The position numbers were made by a program, and so were the translations under genes. The notes below the pieces were generated by a model, which was not told where the DNA came from, did no database searches, and saw only the letters and a list, made by a program, of their open reading frames with translations. DNA of 64,000 nt from Enorma burkinafasonensis (GTDB lineage Bacteria > Actinomycetota > Coriobacteriia > Coriobacteriales > Coriobacteriaceae), in NCBI RefSeq assembly GCF_902150035.1, contig NZ_LR597502.1, positions 171,083-235,082 of the forward strand, in the 5' to 3' direction. This document shows, piece by piece, positions 27,161 through 35,928 of this stretch (position 1 is its first letter; each line of letters opens with the position of its first letter).

Positions 27161-27458
27161 ATTGGGAGCCTCCTTCACGAGGGGCGTCAGATTCCGTTCG
27201 ATGGGGCCGCGGCGCGGTGCTCGAGTGCGCACGGCCCGGGCAAACTATAGGACTCCTACCCGCCCGCGGCGCCGGCGCGGCGCGATCTTCCCAGACAACA
27301 AAAAGTGGGAACAGACGAGGAGACGATATGGAGATTCGCGGGCGCGCGGGCGGCGGTCGCTCGGCGGACTCGGGCGGCGGTCGCCCGGTGGTCGCCCGGC
27401 GCGCTCGGGCAGTGCGGGTCCGGCGATCTATACGCGCGGACGGGGCCGCGATGCGCCG

Positions 27459-28541
27459 CTACGCCACCGGCGGCATGGGCTTCCAGTCGGGGTCGCGGTA
27501 GATCTTCCGCGCGGCGCGCATGCCGCGGACGAGCTGGCGCACGCCGGTCTTGAAGGTGCGGTCGACCACCGCGAGGCGGATGAGCTCCTTGGCGAGCGTT
27601 GCGGCCGTCCCCACGCCGAAGAGGAAGCGCCGGTAGTCGCCGTGTTCGCGCAGGTAGCGCGCGAAGAACCCGCGGTTGCGCATGATGTAGTAGCGGTTGG
27701 TGTCGCTCGTGCTGCTGAGCTGCCGCACGCCGGAGACCTCCCAGTTGGCGATCACGCGGCTGCGCTGCAAGATCACGTCGGAGACCACGACGGTGTCGGT
27801 CACCTTCGAGGCGAGGTAGCCGTAGCAGGCGTCATCGCCGTAGATGAAGAAGCGCGGGTCGGGGAAGCCGATGCGCCGCACGACCGCGCGCGAGAAGAGT
27901 CCGCCCTCGAAGCACAGTGAGTTCATGCGCCGCGCGCCCGTGGGGCCGAGGTCCGATTTCGCCAGCGGGTTGGGTATGCCGAGCGCGGTGAACTGCTGGT
28001 ACTGCCAGAAGAAGGGGCCGCCGTCGTAGTCGAGGCGCGAGCCCTGCACCACGTCGTAGCGGTCGGTCCAGCGGGCGAGCCGCTCGATGGCCTGAGGCAT
28101 GACCAGCACGTCGTCGTCCATGACCCAGAACCACTCGGCGCCCAGCTCGAAGGCGCGCCGCACGCCGGCGGAGAAGCCGCCCGCGCCGCCGAGGTTGTCG
28201 GTCTGCGGCGCGTAGACCATCCGCGAGCGCCCGCCCTCGGCGTCCGGCCCGGTCGGGCCCCAGAGCGCGTCGAGGCGCGCGCCGGTCCGCTCGACGAGCG
28301 CGCGGGTCTCGGGCGCGCTCTCGTTGTCGACGACCACGATGCGCCAGGGGGCGCAGGTGAGGGAGGCGTAGGAGTCGAAGAGGTTCGCGAGGAGCTCCTG
28401 CCGCTTGTAGGTGACCACCACGATCGCGAGGCGCTCGAGGGGCTCGGGGGCCGGCGCGGACGCGGCGGGTGCGGCCTCGGCGGCGCCCGGGACGGACGCG
28501 GGCTGCGCCTGGTGGTTACTGTTCTCGGTTGCGGTGCTCAC
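27459..28541 (-). CDS. Family 2 glycosyltransferase (GlfT/rhamnosyltransferase-like)
   Basis: This 360-residue GT-A-fold enzyme has a low-complexity Ala/Pro N-terminal tail, then IVVVTYKRQELL, VVDNESAPET, DNLGGAGGFSAG (typical of galactofuranosyl- and rhamnosyl-transferases), the metal-binding WVMDDDVLV and the acceptor-side FIYGDDACYG. A C-terminal basic region may contact the membrane. The start is probably the GTG at 28541, preceded by GGAAGG; the frame continues open far upstream only because of GC bias. It transfers a sugar from a nucleotide donor to a surface glycan. It is divergent from another glycosyltransferase gene at 28782, so they form a small glycan cluster separate from the main locus. 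Confidence 0.82.
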   Translation of the reverse strand: MSTATENSNHQAQPASVPGAAEAAPAASAPAPEPLERLAIVVVTYKRQELLANLFDSYASLTCAPWRIVVVDNESAPETRALVERTGARLDALWGPTGPDAEGGRSRMVYAPQTDNLGGAGGFSAGVRRAFELGAEWFWVMDDDVLVMPQAIERLARWTDRYDVVQGSRLDYDGGPFFWQYQQFTALGIPNPLAKSDLGPTGARRMNSLCFEGGLFSRAVVRRIGFPDPRFFIYGDDACYGYLASKVTDTVVVSDVILQRSRVIANWEVSGVRQLSSTSDTNRYYIMRNRGFFARYLREHGDYRRFLFGVGTAATLAKELIRLAVVDRTFKTGVRQLVRGMRAARKIYRDPDWKPMPPVA

Positions 28542-28744
28542 GGAGCCGGCCTTCCGGTTCTCGACGACGGATGCGCGCTTTCGCGCAGCCCCATTATAGG
28601 GCAGCGCCCCGCGCGCCGGCGCCGCGCCCGCGGCAGACGGCCTCCCGCGGCGAAAAACCCGCAAAGGGGCCGCGCCACGCGGCGGGCGTCCGTGGCGAAA
28701 ATGCCAGGCTCCCGCTCGCGCCGCCCGCGCACGTGCCGGCGCGG

Positions 28745-28750
28745 TATCAT
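28745..28750 (+). promoter_or_regulatory. Candidate -10 box
   Basis: TATCAT, 31 nt before the preferred GTG start at 28782, matches the isolated -10 style seen before other genes in this window. It argues against the ATG at 28749, which overlaps it. Confidence 0.35.
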
Positions 28751-28781
28751 GGATGCGAAACGCTACGACAAGGAGGGACCC

Positions 28782-29939
28782 GTGGAGAGCCCCAACGACG
28801 CGAACGGCCCGATGGCCGCCCCGCACGACGATTCCGCCCCTCACGACGGAGTCGCCCCGCTCGTCTCGCTGCTCATGCCCATCATGAACGTCGAGCGCTA
28901 CCTGCTCGAGAGCCTCGCCTCGGCGCGCGCCCAGACGCTCGCCGACATCGAGATCATCTGCATCGACGACGGCTCGACGGACGGCTCGCCCGCGATCATG
29001 CGCGCAGCCGCCGCCGAGGACGGTCGCATCCGCGTGGTCGAGAAGGCGAACTCCGGCTACGGCGACTCGATGAACCGCGCCCTCGACCTGGCGCGGGGCA
29101 CCTACATCGGCATCCTCGAGCCCGATGACATCATGTACCCCGACGCGCTCGAGCGCCTGGTCGACGCCGCCGAGGCGGCAGGGGCCGAGGTCGCCAAGGG
29201 CAACTTCGAGCTCTTCTGGTCGAGCCCCCATGAGCGCACGGAGTTCTTCGAGGTCGCGTCCGGGAAGCGCTGTGCGGCGCCGTCGTGCCCCCTCGACGAG
29301 CCGTTCATCTTCTACCAGAAGCCCTCGATCTGGTCGGCCGTGTACCGGCGCGACTTCCTCGAGCGCAACGCCATCCGCTTCTTGCCCACCCCGGGCGCGT
29401 CCTTCCAGGACTGCTCGTTCTCCTTCAAGGTGTTCGCGAGCGCGGCTCGCGTCGCCTACGTGCACGAACCCGTGCTCCGCTACCGGCAGGACAACGAGGG
29501 CTCGTCGGTCAACGCGCGCGACAAGGTGTTCTGCACCTGCGACGAGTACGCCGAGATCGAGCGCTGGATCGCGCACGAGTTCACCGCGGCCCATGGCAAG
29601 GCGGCGGCGCGCGACCTTGCGCGCATCGCGCAGGTGGCGAAGTACGATTCCTACATGTGGAGCTACGTGCGCCTCGCGCCGGGGTTCCGCGTGGCGTTCC
29701 TCGAGCGCATGGCGGCCGAGTTCGCCGGCGCGCTCGAGCGCGGCACGTTCTCGCTCGAGGACCTCAAGCCGTGGAAGCGCGCGAATCTCTCCGCCATCAT
29801 GCGCGACCCGGACGGGTGGGCCCGCGACAACGCCTCGTACGCAGGTGCCGGCCCGGTGGGCCGCATGCTGCACTACCTCAAGCTCGGCGGACCGGGGCTG
29901 CTCGTGTCCTTCGCGATGAGCCGGGTGCGCCATGAGTAG
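28782..29939 (+). CDS. Family 2 glycosyltransferase
   Basis: This 385-residue GT-A enzyme starts with VSLLMPIMNVERYLLESL, then IEIICIDDGSTDGSP and ANSGYGDSMNRAL, with the metal site in ILEPDDIM. The FIFYQKPSIWSAVYRRDFLER segment is common in bacterial capsule and wall teichoic-type transferases. AAGGAGGG stands 5 nt before the GTG at 28782, so I prefer it to the ATG at 28749 (MDAKRYDKEG), which would swallow the ribosome-binding site and probable -10. It overlaps the next glycosyltransferase gene by 8 nt. Donor and acceptor are unknown. Confidence 0.85.
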   Translation: MESPNDANGPMAAPHDDSAPHDGVAPLVSLLMPIMNVERYLLESLASARAQTLADIEIICIDDGSTDGSPAIMRAAAAEDGRIRVVEKANSGYGDSMNRALDLARGTYIGILEPDDIMYPDALERLVDAAEAAGAEVAKGNFELFWSSPHERTEFFEVASGKRCAAPSCPLDEPFIFYQKPSIWSAVYRRDFLERNAIRFLPTPGASFQDCSFSFKVFASAARVAYVHEPVLRYRQDNEGSSVNARDKVFCTCDEYAEIERWIAHEFTAAHGKAAARDLARIAQVAKYDSYMWSYVRLAPGFRVAFLERMAAEFAGALERGTFSLEDLKPWKRANLSAIMRDPDGWARDNASYAGAGPVGRMLHYLKLGGPGLLVSFAMSRVRHE

Positions 29940-31032
29940 GGGGGAGCGGCCCGCAGGGGCCGCTGCCGCGCCCGCCGCCGCGCTCGCGCCACGCGTCAGC
30001 TTCATCGTGCCGGTCTACAACACCGAGCGGACGCTGCCGGCCTGCCTCGACTCCGCGCTCGCGCAGACCGTGGCCGACATCGAGGTCGTCTGCGTGGACG
30101 ACGGCTCGCCCGACGGCGCCGCGGCGGTGCTCGCCTCGTACGCCGCGCGCGACCCGCGTGTACGCGTGATCCATCAGGAGAACGCCGGCCTCTCCGCCGC
30201 CCGGAACACCGGGCTTGCCGCGGCCCACGGCGAGCTCGTCGCCTTCCTCGATTCCGACGACACCGTCGAGCCGAACCTCTGCGAGCGCGTGCTCGCCGCC
30301 TTCGCCTCGGCTCCGGACGTAGATGCGGTGACGTTCGGCGCCGTCTGCGAGCCCGAGGAGGCGGCATCGGCGCGCATCAAGCGCCTGCTGAGCCCCGAGG
30401 ACGGGGTCTTTCGCGGTTTCGACCCGGCGCTGCTCTTCTCGGCGAACGCCCAGCCCTACGCTTGGCGCACGGTGCTCTCGCGCGCCTTCGTCGAGCGCTG
30501 CGACATCCGCTTCGACGAGTCGCTGCGCTTCGCCGAGGACGTGCCGTTCCACTTCACGGTCTACCCGCTCGCCCGCACCACGGTGCTCATCGCAGACAGG
30601 CTCTACCGCTACCGCATGACGGACGGCTCGCTCACGCACGTCTTCAACGCACGCTCCTCGCGCTCGCGCAAGCTCGAGCAGCACCTCGAGGTGCTCGCGA
30701 GCATCTTCGGCGCCTGGGAGGAGCACGGCATCGGCGCGCTCTGCCCGGCCGAGATGGTCACCTGGTGCCTCGACTTCACGCTCTTCGACATCCTGGGCGT
30801 CGACGCCGAGACCTCCGCGCACTGCGCCCGTCGTCTCGTCGCGCTCCTGGAGCGCGCCTACGGGCCCCGCTGGGCCGACCTGCCGCGCCAGAGCGCCGTG
30901 CGCCACGCCGCCCATGCCGTCGCGCGCGCGGACGGCGCGGGGGTCCACCTGGGCAAGGCCGGCCTCATGCGCTTCTTCGTCGCGACGCGCGGCCTCGCCC
31001 AGTGCGTGGAGCGGGCGCTGCGCCGCGGCTGA
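29932..31032 (+). CDS. Family 2 glycosyltransferase
   Basis: This 366-residue GT-A enzyme has VSFIVPVYNTERTLPACLDS, IEVVCVDDGSPDGA, ENAGLSAARNTGLAAAHGE and the metal motif FLDSDDTVE. The C-terminal half contains FAEDVPFHFTVYPLA, as in EpsJ/CpsJ-type proteins. Translation is coupled to the preceding glycosyltransferase through an 8-nt overlap. The pair probably adds two successive sugars to the same glycan. No membrane segments are present. NAD synthetase follows after about 50 nt but is likely unrelated. Confidence 0.85.
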   Translation: MSRGERPAGAAAAPAAALAPRVSFIVPVYNTERTLPACLDSALAQTVADIEVVCVDDGSPDGAAAVLASYAARDPRVRVIHQENAGLSAARNTGLAAAHGELVAFLDSDDTVEPNLCERVLAAFASAPDVDAVTFGAVCEPEEAASARIKRLLSPEDGVFRGFDPALLFSANAQPYAWRTVLSRAFVERCDIRFDESLRFAEDVPFHFTVYPLARTTVLIADRLYRYRMTDGSLTHVFNARSSRSRKLEQHLEVLASIFGAWEEHGIGALCPAEMVTWCLDFTLFDILGVDAETSAHCARRLVALLERAYGPRWADLPRQSAVRHAAHAVARADGAGVHLGKAGLMRFFVATRGLAQCVERALRRG

Positions 31033-31084
31033 TCTTACCGGTTCCGGTCGCGCCCCCGCGCGGCCGCAGATGGAAGGAAACGAG

Positions 31085-33112
31085 ATGGACGAGCAGAAGG
31101 TACCCGCGACGGCCACGGGCCCGCAGCCGATGGGGGCCGCCCCGGCGCCCGCCGACGGCTTCTTCCGCGTCGCCGCCGCGACGCCCGAGATCCGCGTGGC
31201 CGATGTCGACGGCAACGCCGACGCCGTGGTCGCGTGCGTGCGCGCGGCGGCTGAGCGGGGCGCCCGCGCGCTCGTGCTCCCCGAGCTCTGCCTCACGGGG
31301 TACACCTGCGCCGACCTCTTCCTCGACCGTGCCCTGCAGGCGGCATCCGAGCGGGCGCTCGCGCGCGTCCTCGATGAGACGGCGAAGCTTCCCGTCCTCT
31401 TCACCGTGGGCCTGCCCGTGCCGGTGGGCGGCGCGCTCTACAACTGCACGGCCGCCTGCTGCCGCGGCGAGCTTCTGGGCCTCACCGCCAAGGAGAGCCT
31501 GCCCAGCTACGGCGAGTTCTACGAGCGCCGCTGGTTCACGCCCGCGCCCGCGCCCGAGGAACCCGTTCCGGTCGAGGTGGCCGGGCAGGTGGTACCGCTC
31601 GCGTCGCGCATCGTCTACCGCTGCGCCGACGAGGGCATGGGGGATGTCGCGGTGGGCGTCGAGGTCTGCGAGGACCTCTGGGTCGCCGCGCCGCCGAGCG
31701 TCGACATGGCGCGCGCCGGCGCGACCGTGATCCTCAACAGCTCGGCGTCGAGCGAGGTCATCGGCAAGGCCGAGTACCGCCGCAGCCTCGTCGCCGGGCA
31801 GAGCGCGCGGCTTTTCTGCGCCTACGCCTACGCAGACGCGGGCGAGGGCGAGTCGACCACGGACCTCGTCTTCGCGGGCGAGAACCTTATCGCCGAGAAC
31901 GGCTCCCTGCTCGCGCGCACGCCGCTCTTCAGCTGCGAGATGGCCGTGGCCGACGTGGACCTCGACCGCTTGGTCGCCGAGCGCCGGCGCTGCACGACCT
32001 GGGTCGAGCCCGCCGCGCCGCGCGTGCTCGACGTCGGCTTCTCGTTCATGGCCGATGACGAGGCGCCGGCATGCGCCGGTGCGCGCACGCTGTACTCGGC
32101 GCTCGACACCCTGCGCACGTTCCCGCGCACGCCGTTTGTGCCCGCCGCCCGCGAGGACCTCGCGGAGCGCTGCGAGACCATCTTCGGCCTGCAGGCCGCC
32201 GGCCTCAAGACGCGCCTCGCCCACACGGGGACCAGAAGCGCCGTCATTGGGCTCTCCGGCGGGCTCGACTCCACGCTCGCGCTGCTCGTGGCCGTCCGCG
32301 CCTTCGATGCGCTCGGCCTCGCGCGCACGGGCATCACGGCCGTGTCGATGCCGGGGTTCGGCACCACCAGCCGCACGAAGGGCAACGCCCAGACGCTTGC
32401 CGAGGCGCTCGGCGTGAGCTTCCGCGAGGTGCCCATCGGCCTCGCGGTCGAGCTGCACTTCGCCGATATCGGCCACGACCCGGCCGTTCAGGACGTCACC
32501 TACGAGAACAGCCAGGCGCGCGAGCGCACGCAGGTGCTCATGGACCTCGCCAACGAGCTCGGCGGCTTCGTGATCGGTACGGGCGACCTCTCCGAGCTCG
32601 CGCTCGGCTGGGCGACCTACAACGGCGACCACATGAGCATGTACGGGGTGAACGCGAGCGTGCCCAAGACGCTCGTGCGCCATCTCGTGGCCTACGCCGC
32701 GGACGCGTTCGGCGGCGAGATCGCGCGCACGCTCCTCGACATCCTCGACACGCCCGTCTCGCCGGAGCTTCTGCCGCCCACGGGCGCGGGCGAGATCGCG
32801 CAGAGGACCGAGGACCTCGTGGGGCCCTACGAGCTCCATGACTTCTTCCTCTATCACCTGCTGCGCTTCGGGTTCGCTCCGGGCAAGATCTTCCGCATGG
32901 CCTGCCGCTCGTTTACGGGCGTCTACGACCGCGAGACGGTGCGCTCGTGGCTGCGCGTGTTCTACCGGCGCTTCTTCGCGCAGCAGTTCAAGCGCAGCTG
33001 CCTGCCGGACGGGCCCAAGGTGGGCTCGGTCACGCTCTCGCCGCGCGGCGATTGGCGCATGCCCTCGGACGCGGCGGCGCGTCTCTGGCTCGAGGAGATC
33101 GACGCGCTCTAA
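31085..33112 (+). CDS. nadE: Glutamine-dependent NAD+ synthetase
   Basis: This 675-residue two-domain enzyme makes NAD+ from deamido-NAD+, ATP and glutamine. The N-terminal nitrilase-type glutaminase shows the Glu-Lys-Cys triad in VLPELCLTGYTC, LTAKESLPSYGEFYE and GVEVCEDLWV. The C-terminal synthetase has the PP-loop IGLSGGLDSTLALL (near residue 395), SMPGFGTTSRTK and IGTGDLSELALGW. Length fits the long bacterial form. I chose the ATG at 31085 because GGAAGG precedes it; an in-frame ATG stands 15 nt upstream. It is the terminal step of NAD biosynthesis. Confidence 0.96.
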   Translation: MDEQKVPATATGPQPMGAAPAPADGFFRVAAATPEIRVADVDGNADAVVACVRAAAERGARALVLPELCLTGYTCADLFLDRALQAASERALARVLDETAKLPVLFTVGLPVPVGGALYNCTAACCRGELLGLTAKESLPSYGEFYERRWFTPAPAPEEPVPVEVAGQVVPLASRIVYRCADEGMGDVAVGVEVCEDLWVAAPPSVDMARAGATVILNSSASSEVIGKAEYRRSLVAGQSARLFCAYAYADAGEGESTTDLVFAGENLIAENGSLLARTPLFSCEMAVADVDLDRLVAERRRCTTWVEPAAPRVLDVGFSFMADDEAPACAGARTLYSALDTLRTFPRTPFVPAAREDLAERCETIFGLQAAGLKTRLAHTGTRSAVIGLSGGLDSTLALLVAVRAFDALGLARTGITAVSMPGFGTTSRTKGNAQTLAEALGVSFREVPIGLAVELHFADIGHDPAVQDVTYENSQARERTQVLMDLANELGGFVIGTGDLSELALGWATYNGDHMSMYGVNASVPKTLVRHLVAYAADAFGGEIARTLLDILDTPVSPELLPPTGAGEIAQRTEDLVGPYELHDFFLYHLLRFGFAPGKIFRMACRSFTGVYDRETVRSWLRVFYRRFFAQQFKRSCLPDGPKVGSVTLSPRGDWRMPSDAAARLWLEEIDAL

Positions 33113-33274
33113 GGCCGGCGCGCTCTGACCGGTGGCGGCCGGGCGCACCCGCACGCGGCCCCGCTCCGGGCGGCATGCGGCCGCATGCGGGGCCCGGGCG
33201 TGCTACATTGTTGACGTTTGCATTGGGATCGCGCGGGCGCCGCGGCGCTCGCGCAGGGGATAAGGGCGGTTACC

Positions 33275-34438
33275 ATGGAATTCTCGCATCGTCTTGACCG
33301 GTTCGGCGCGGAGGTCTTCTCCTCGCTCAACGCGAAGCGCCTCGAGCTCGAGGCGGAGGGTCGCACGATCTACAACCTGTCCGTGGGCACGCCCGATTTC
33401 GCGCCGTACGCCCACGTGGTCCAGGCGCTCCGCGACGCCGCGGCCGACCCCGCCCAGTGGAAGTACAGCCTGGGCGACCTGCCCGAGCTCAAGCAGGCGG
33501 TCTGCGACTACTATGAGCGGCGCTTCGGTGTGACGGGCATCACGCTCGACATGGTCGCCTCCTGCAACGGCACCCAGGAGGGCGTGGGGCACCTGGGGCT
33601 GGCGCTGCTCGACCCCGGCGACACGGTGCTCGTGCCCGACCCGTGCTATCCCGTGTTCGAGGCGGGCGTGAAGATCGCCGACGGCGAGCTCGCGTACTAC
33701 CCGCTCAACGCCGAGCACGACTTCCTGCCCTATGTGGCCGGCATCGACCCCGAGGTCGCCGACCGCGCGAAGTACATGATTGTGTCGCTTCCGGCGAACC
33801 CCGTGGGCAGCGTCGGGACGCCTGAGCTCTACGAGGAGATCATCGCGTTCGCGCGCGAGCATGACCTGCTCATCGTGCACGACAACGCCTACTCCGACAT
33901 CGTCTACGACGGCCCGCGCGGCGGGAGCTTCCTGTCCTACCCCGGCGCGCTCGAGGTGGGCGTGGAGTTCTTCTCGCTCTCCAAGTCGTTCAACGTCACG
34001 GGCGCGCGCATCGGCTTCATCGTGGGTCGCGCCGACGTGGTCGCCGCCTTCGCGAAGCTGCGCAGCCAGATCGACTTCGGTATGTTCTTCCCCATCCAGA
34101 AGGCGGCCATCGCCGCGCTCACGGGTCCGCTCGACGAGGTCGAGCATCAGCGCATGATGTACCAGGAGCGCCGCGACGCGCTCTGCGACGGGCTGGAGAC
34201 GATCGGTTGGGAGCGGCCCAACGCGCACGGCTCGATGTTCGTCTGGGTCAAGCTTCCGGGCGGCCGCACGGACTCGATGGCGTTTTGCGAGGAGCTCATG
34301 GAGCGCGCGGGCGTCGTGGTCACGCCGGGCGCGAGCTTCGGGCCGTCGGGCGAGGGCTACGTGCGTATGGCGCTCGTGCTGCCGCCGGAGGGCCTGCGCG
34401 CCGCCGTCGCCGCGATCGAGGCGGCGGGCATCAGGTAG
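33275..34438 (+). CDS. PLP-dependent aminotransferase class I/II (LL-diaminopimelate/aspartate aminotransferase-like)
   Basis: This 387-residue fold-type I aminotransferase has the PLP-Lys motif SLSKSFNVTGARIGF near residue 236, the DNAYSDIVYDGP Asp/Tyr region, and SLPANPVGSVG, which differs slightly from the usual SNPNNP(T)G. The opening YNLSVGTPDFAP and WKYSLGDLPELKQAV are typical of class I enzymes close to DapL/MalY/AspC. The ATG at 33275 begins a standard-length protein, although only a weak GGGGATAAGGG site precedes it. It stands alone between nadE and a terminator. Diaminopimelate or aspartate metabolism is plausible; specificity is not assignable from sequence. Confidence 0.85.
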   Translation: MEFSHRLDRFGAEVFSSLNAKRLELEAEGRTIYNLSVGTPDFAPYAHVVQALRDAAADPAQWKYSLGDLPELKQAVCDYYERRFGVTGITLDMVASCNGTQEGVGHLGLALLDPGDTVLVPDPCYPVFEAGVKIADGELAYYPLNAEHDFLPYVAGIDPEVADRAKYMIVSLPANPVGSVGTPELYEEIIAFAREHDLLIVHDNAYSDIVYDGPRGGSFLSYPGALEVGVEFFSLSKSFNVTGARIGFIVGRADVVAAFAKLRSQIDFGMFFPIQKAAIAALTGPLDEVEHQRMMYQERRDALCDGLETIGWERPNAHGSMFVWVKLPGGRTDSMAFCEELMERAGVVVTPGASFGPSGEGYVRMALVLPPEGLRAAVAAIEAAGIR

Positions 34439-34462
34439 CCGTTCCGAGAGAAGACGCAATCG

Positions 34463-34492
34463 GGGCCGCATCCGGTAGCTCGGATGCGGCCC
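34463..34492 (+). terminator. Terminator after the aminotransferase gene
   Basis: GGGCCGCATCCG and CGGATGCGGCCC form a perfect 12-bp stem around GTAGCT, 24 nt after the stop codon. The following TTGCTGTG is a weak T-tract. Confidence 0.7.
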
Positions 34493-34886
34493 TTGCTGTG
34501 AGCGTGCCTCCCGTGTGCGCCACATGCACGCGCACTCCCGGTGCACACTCGTCGGCCGCTCGAACCCCGTTTTGCGTCATCTGCGTATCCGGAGGCCGCT
34601 CGGGTAGACACATATTTCGTTTTTGTACGATTGGGGCCCAAGACCCCACATTCGGAAAGTCTCTCAACTGGGCTTTTGTTAGTCGATATCCACCGGGTGG
34701 AGAAACCGCACCGGTAAACGCCGAGGACCGATCGTGCAAAATCGAAAAAAGTGTCTAGGAGGGACGTCGGGACGTGAGTTTCCTGTCGTGATCCGGGGCC
34801 CTGATTAGCCGTCTGAAAATGGGAGAGAATCAGTAGCGTATAGACGGACCCGTCGGCACCTGCCGGACGGGAGATGGGAGGCAGCT
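34493..34886 (+). other. Long intergenic/leader region before ldh
   Basis: About 390 bases without a gene. It contains an A/T-richer patch (34610-34640), a possible CTGATT ... AATCAG stem (34801-34832), a TATAGA hexamer near 34840 and a hairpin, CCCGTCGGCA / TGCCGGACGGG (34849-34871), that ends just before the GGGAGGCAG ribosome-binding site. The arrangement suggests regulated expression of lactate dehydrogenase. I do not recognise a known riboswitch consensus. Confidence 0.4.
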
Positions 34887-35837
34887 ATGATCAACGATCG
34901 CAAGGTGGCCATCGTCGGCTGCGGATTCGTGGGCTCCTCGTCAGCGTTCGCCCTCATGCAGAGCGGGCTCTTCTCGGAGATCGTCCTCATCGACGTCGAC
35001 CGCGCTCGCGCGGAGGGCGAGGCGCTCGACATCGCGCACGGCGTGCCCTTCGCGAGTCCGTGCAAGGTCTACGCGGGCGACTACGCAGACGCGGCCGACG
35101 CCGCGATCATCGTGGTCACGGCGGGCGCCGCCCAGAAGCCTGGCGAGACACGGCTCGACCTCGTGACCAAGAACGTGCAGATCTTCAAGTCCATCATCCC
35201 CAAGATCCGCGAGAGCGGCTTCGCGGGTGTGCTGCTTGTCGTCTCCAACCCGGTCGATGTGCTCACGTATGCGGCCATCCGCATGTCCGGCCTGCCCGAA
35301 GGCCAGGTCATCGGCTCGGGCACCGTGCTCGACACAGCCCGCCTGAAGTACATGCTCGGCGAGCACCTCGAGGTCGACCCGCGTGCCGTCCATGCCTACA
35401 TCATGGGCGAGCACGGCGACTCCGAGTTCGCCGCCTGGTCGAGCGCCATGGTCGCAGGCGTGCCGCTGGATACGTTCTGCGAGATGCGCGGCCACCGCGA
35501 CCACGAGGCCGCCGAGCGGCGCATCGCCGAGGACGTCAAGATGAGCGCGTACGAGATCATCGAGCGCAAGCACGCCACCTACTACGGCATCGCCATGACG
35601 GTGAAGCGCATCTGCACCGCGATCATGCACGACGAGGACAGCGTGCTGCCCGTGTCGAGCCTCATGGTGGGCGAGTACGGCCTGGACGAGATCGCCATCT
35701 CCATGCCGACGGTCATCGGGCGCAAGGGCGTGGTCTGCCGCGTGCCCGTCGCGCTCTCCGAAGACGAGATGGAGAAGCTCCACGGATCGGCCCGCGCGCT
35801 CAAGGAGATCATCGAACAGGTCGACTTCGAGGCGTAG
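34887..35837 (+). CDS. ldh: L-lactate dehydrogenase
   Basis: This 316-residue LDH/MDH-family enzyme reduces pyruvate to L-lactate with NADH. The Rossmann motif is AIVGCGFVGSSSA (residues 8-20). The specificity loop reads AAQKPGETR (Q83), the Gln that marks lactate rather than malate dehydrogenases. Catalytic residues are R89, R152 and H176 within IMGEHGDSEFAAW. Length is standard and the GGGAGG site is good. A long leader precedes it, suggesting regulation. It provides the main fermentative NAD+ recycling step. Confidence 0.93.
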   Translation: MINDRKVAIVGCGFVGSSSAFALMQSGLFSEIVLIDVDRARAEGEALDIAHGVPFASPCKVYAGDYADAADAAIIVVTAGAAQKPGETRLDLVTKNVQIFKSIIPKIRESGFAGVLLVVSNPVDVLTYAAIRMSGLPEGQVIGSGTVLDTARLKYMLGEHLEVDPRAVHAYIMGEHGDSEFAAWSSAMVAGVPLDTFCEMRGHRDHEAAERRIAEDVKMSAYEIIERKHATYYGIAMTVKRICTAIMHDEDSVLPVSSLMVGEYGLDEIAISMPTVIGRKGVVCRVPVALSEDEMEKLHGSARALKEIIEQVDFEA

Positions 35838-35928
35838 ACCCGCGCTAGAATCGATAAGGTAGGGGAGGGCTGCCGGGAGTAGGATAGGGCTTCCGACCGG
35901 GCGGCCCGGTGCACGCGGACGGGGGAGT

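Noticed and set aside
27459..30005. One 848-codon minus-strand frame taken as a single protein
   Set aside because: Only the part below 28541 encodes a glycosyltransferase; the rest is antisense to two overlapping plus-strand glycosyltransferase genes.
34439..34886. Known riboswitch before ldh
   Set aside because: I could not match the conserved core of any familiar class; only generic stems are visible.
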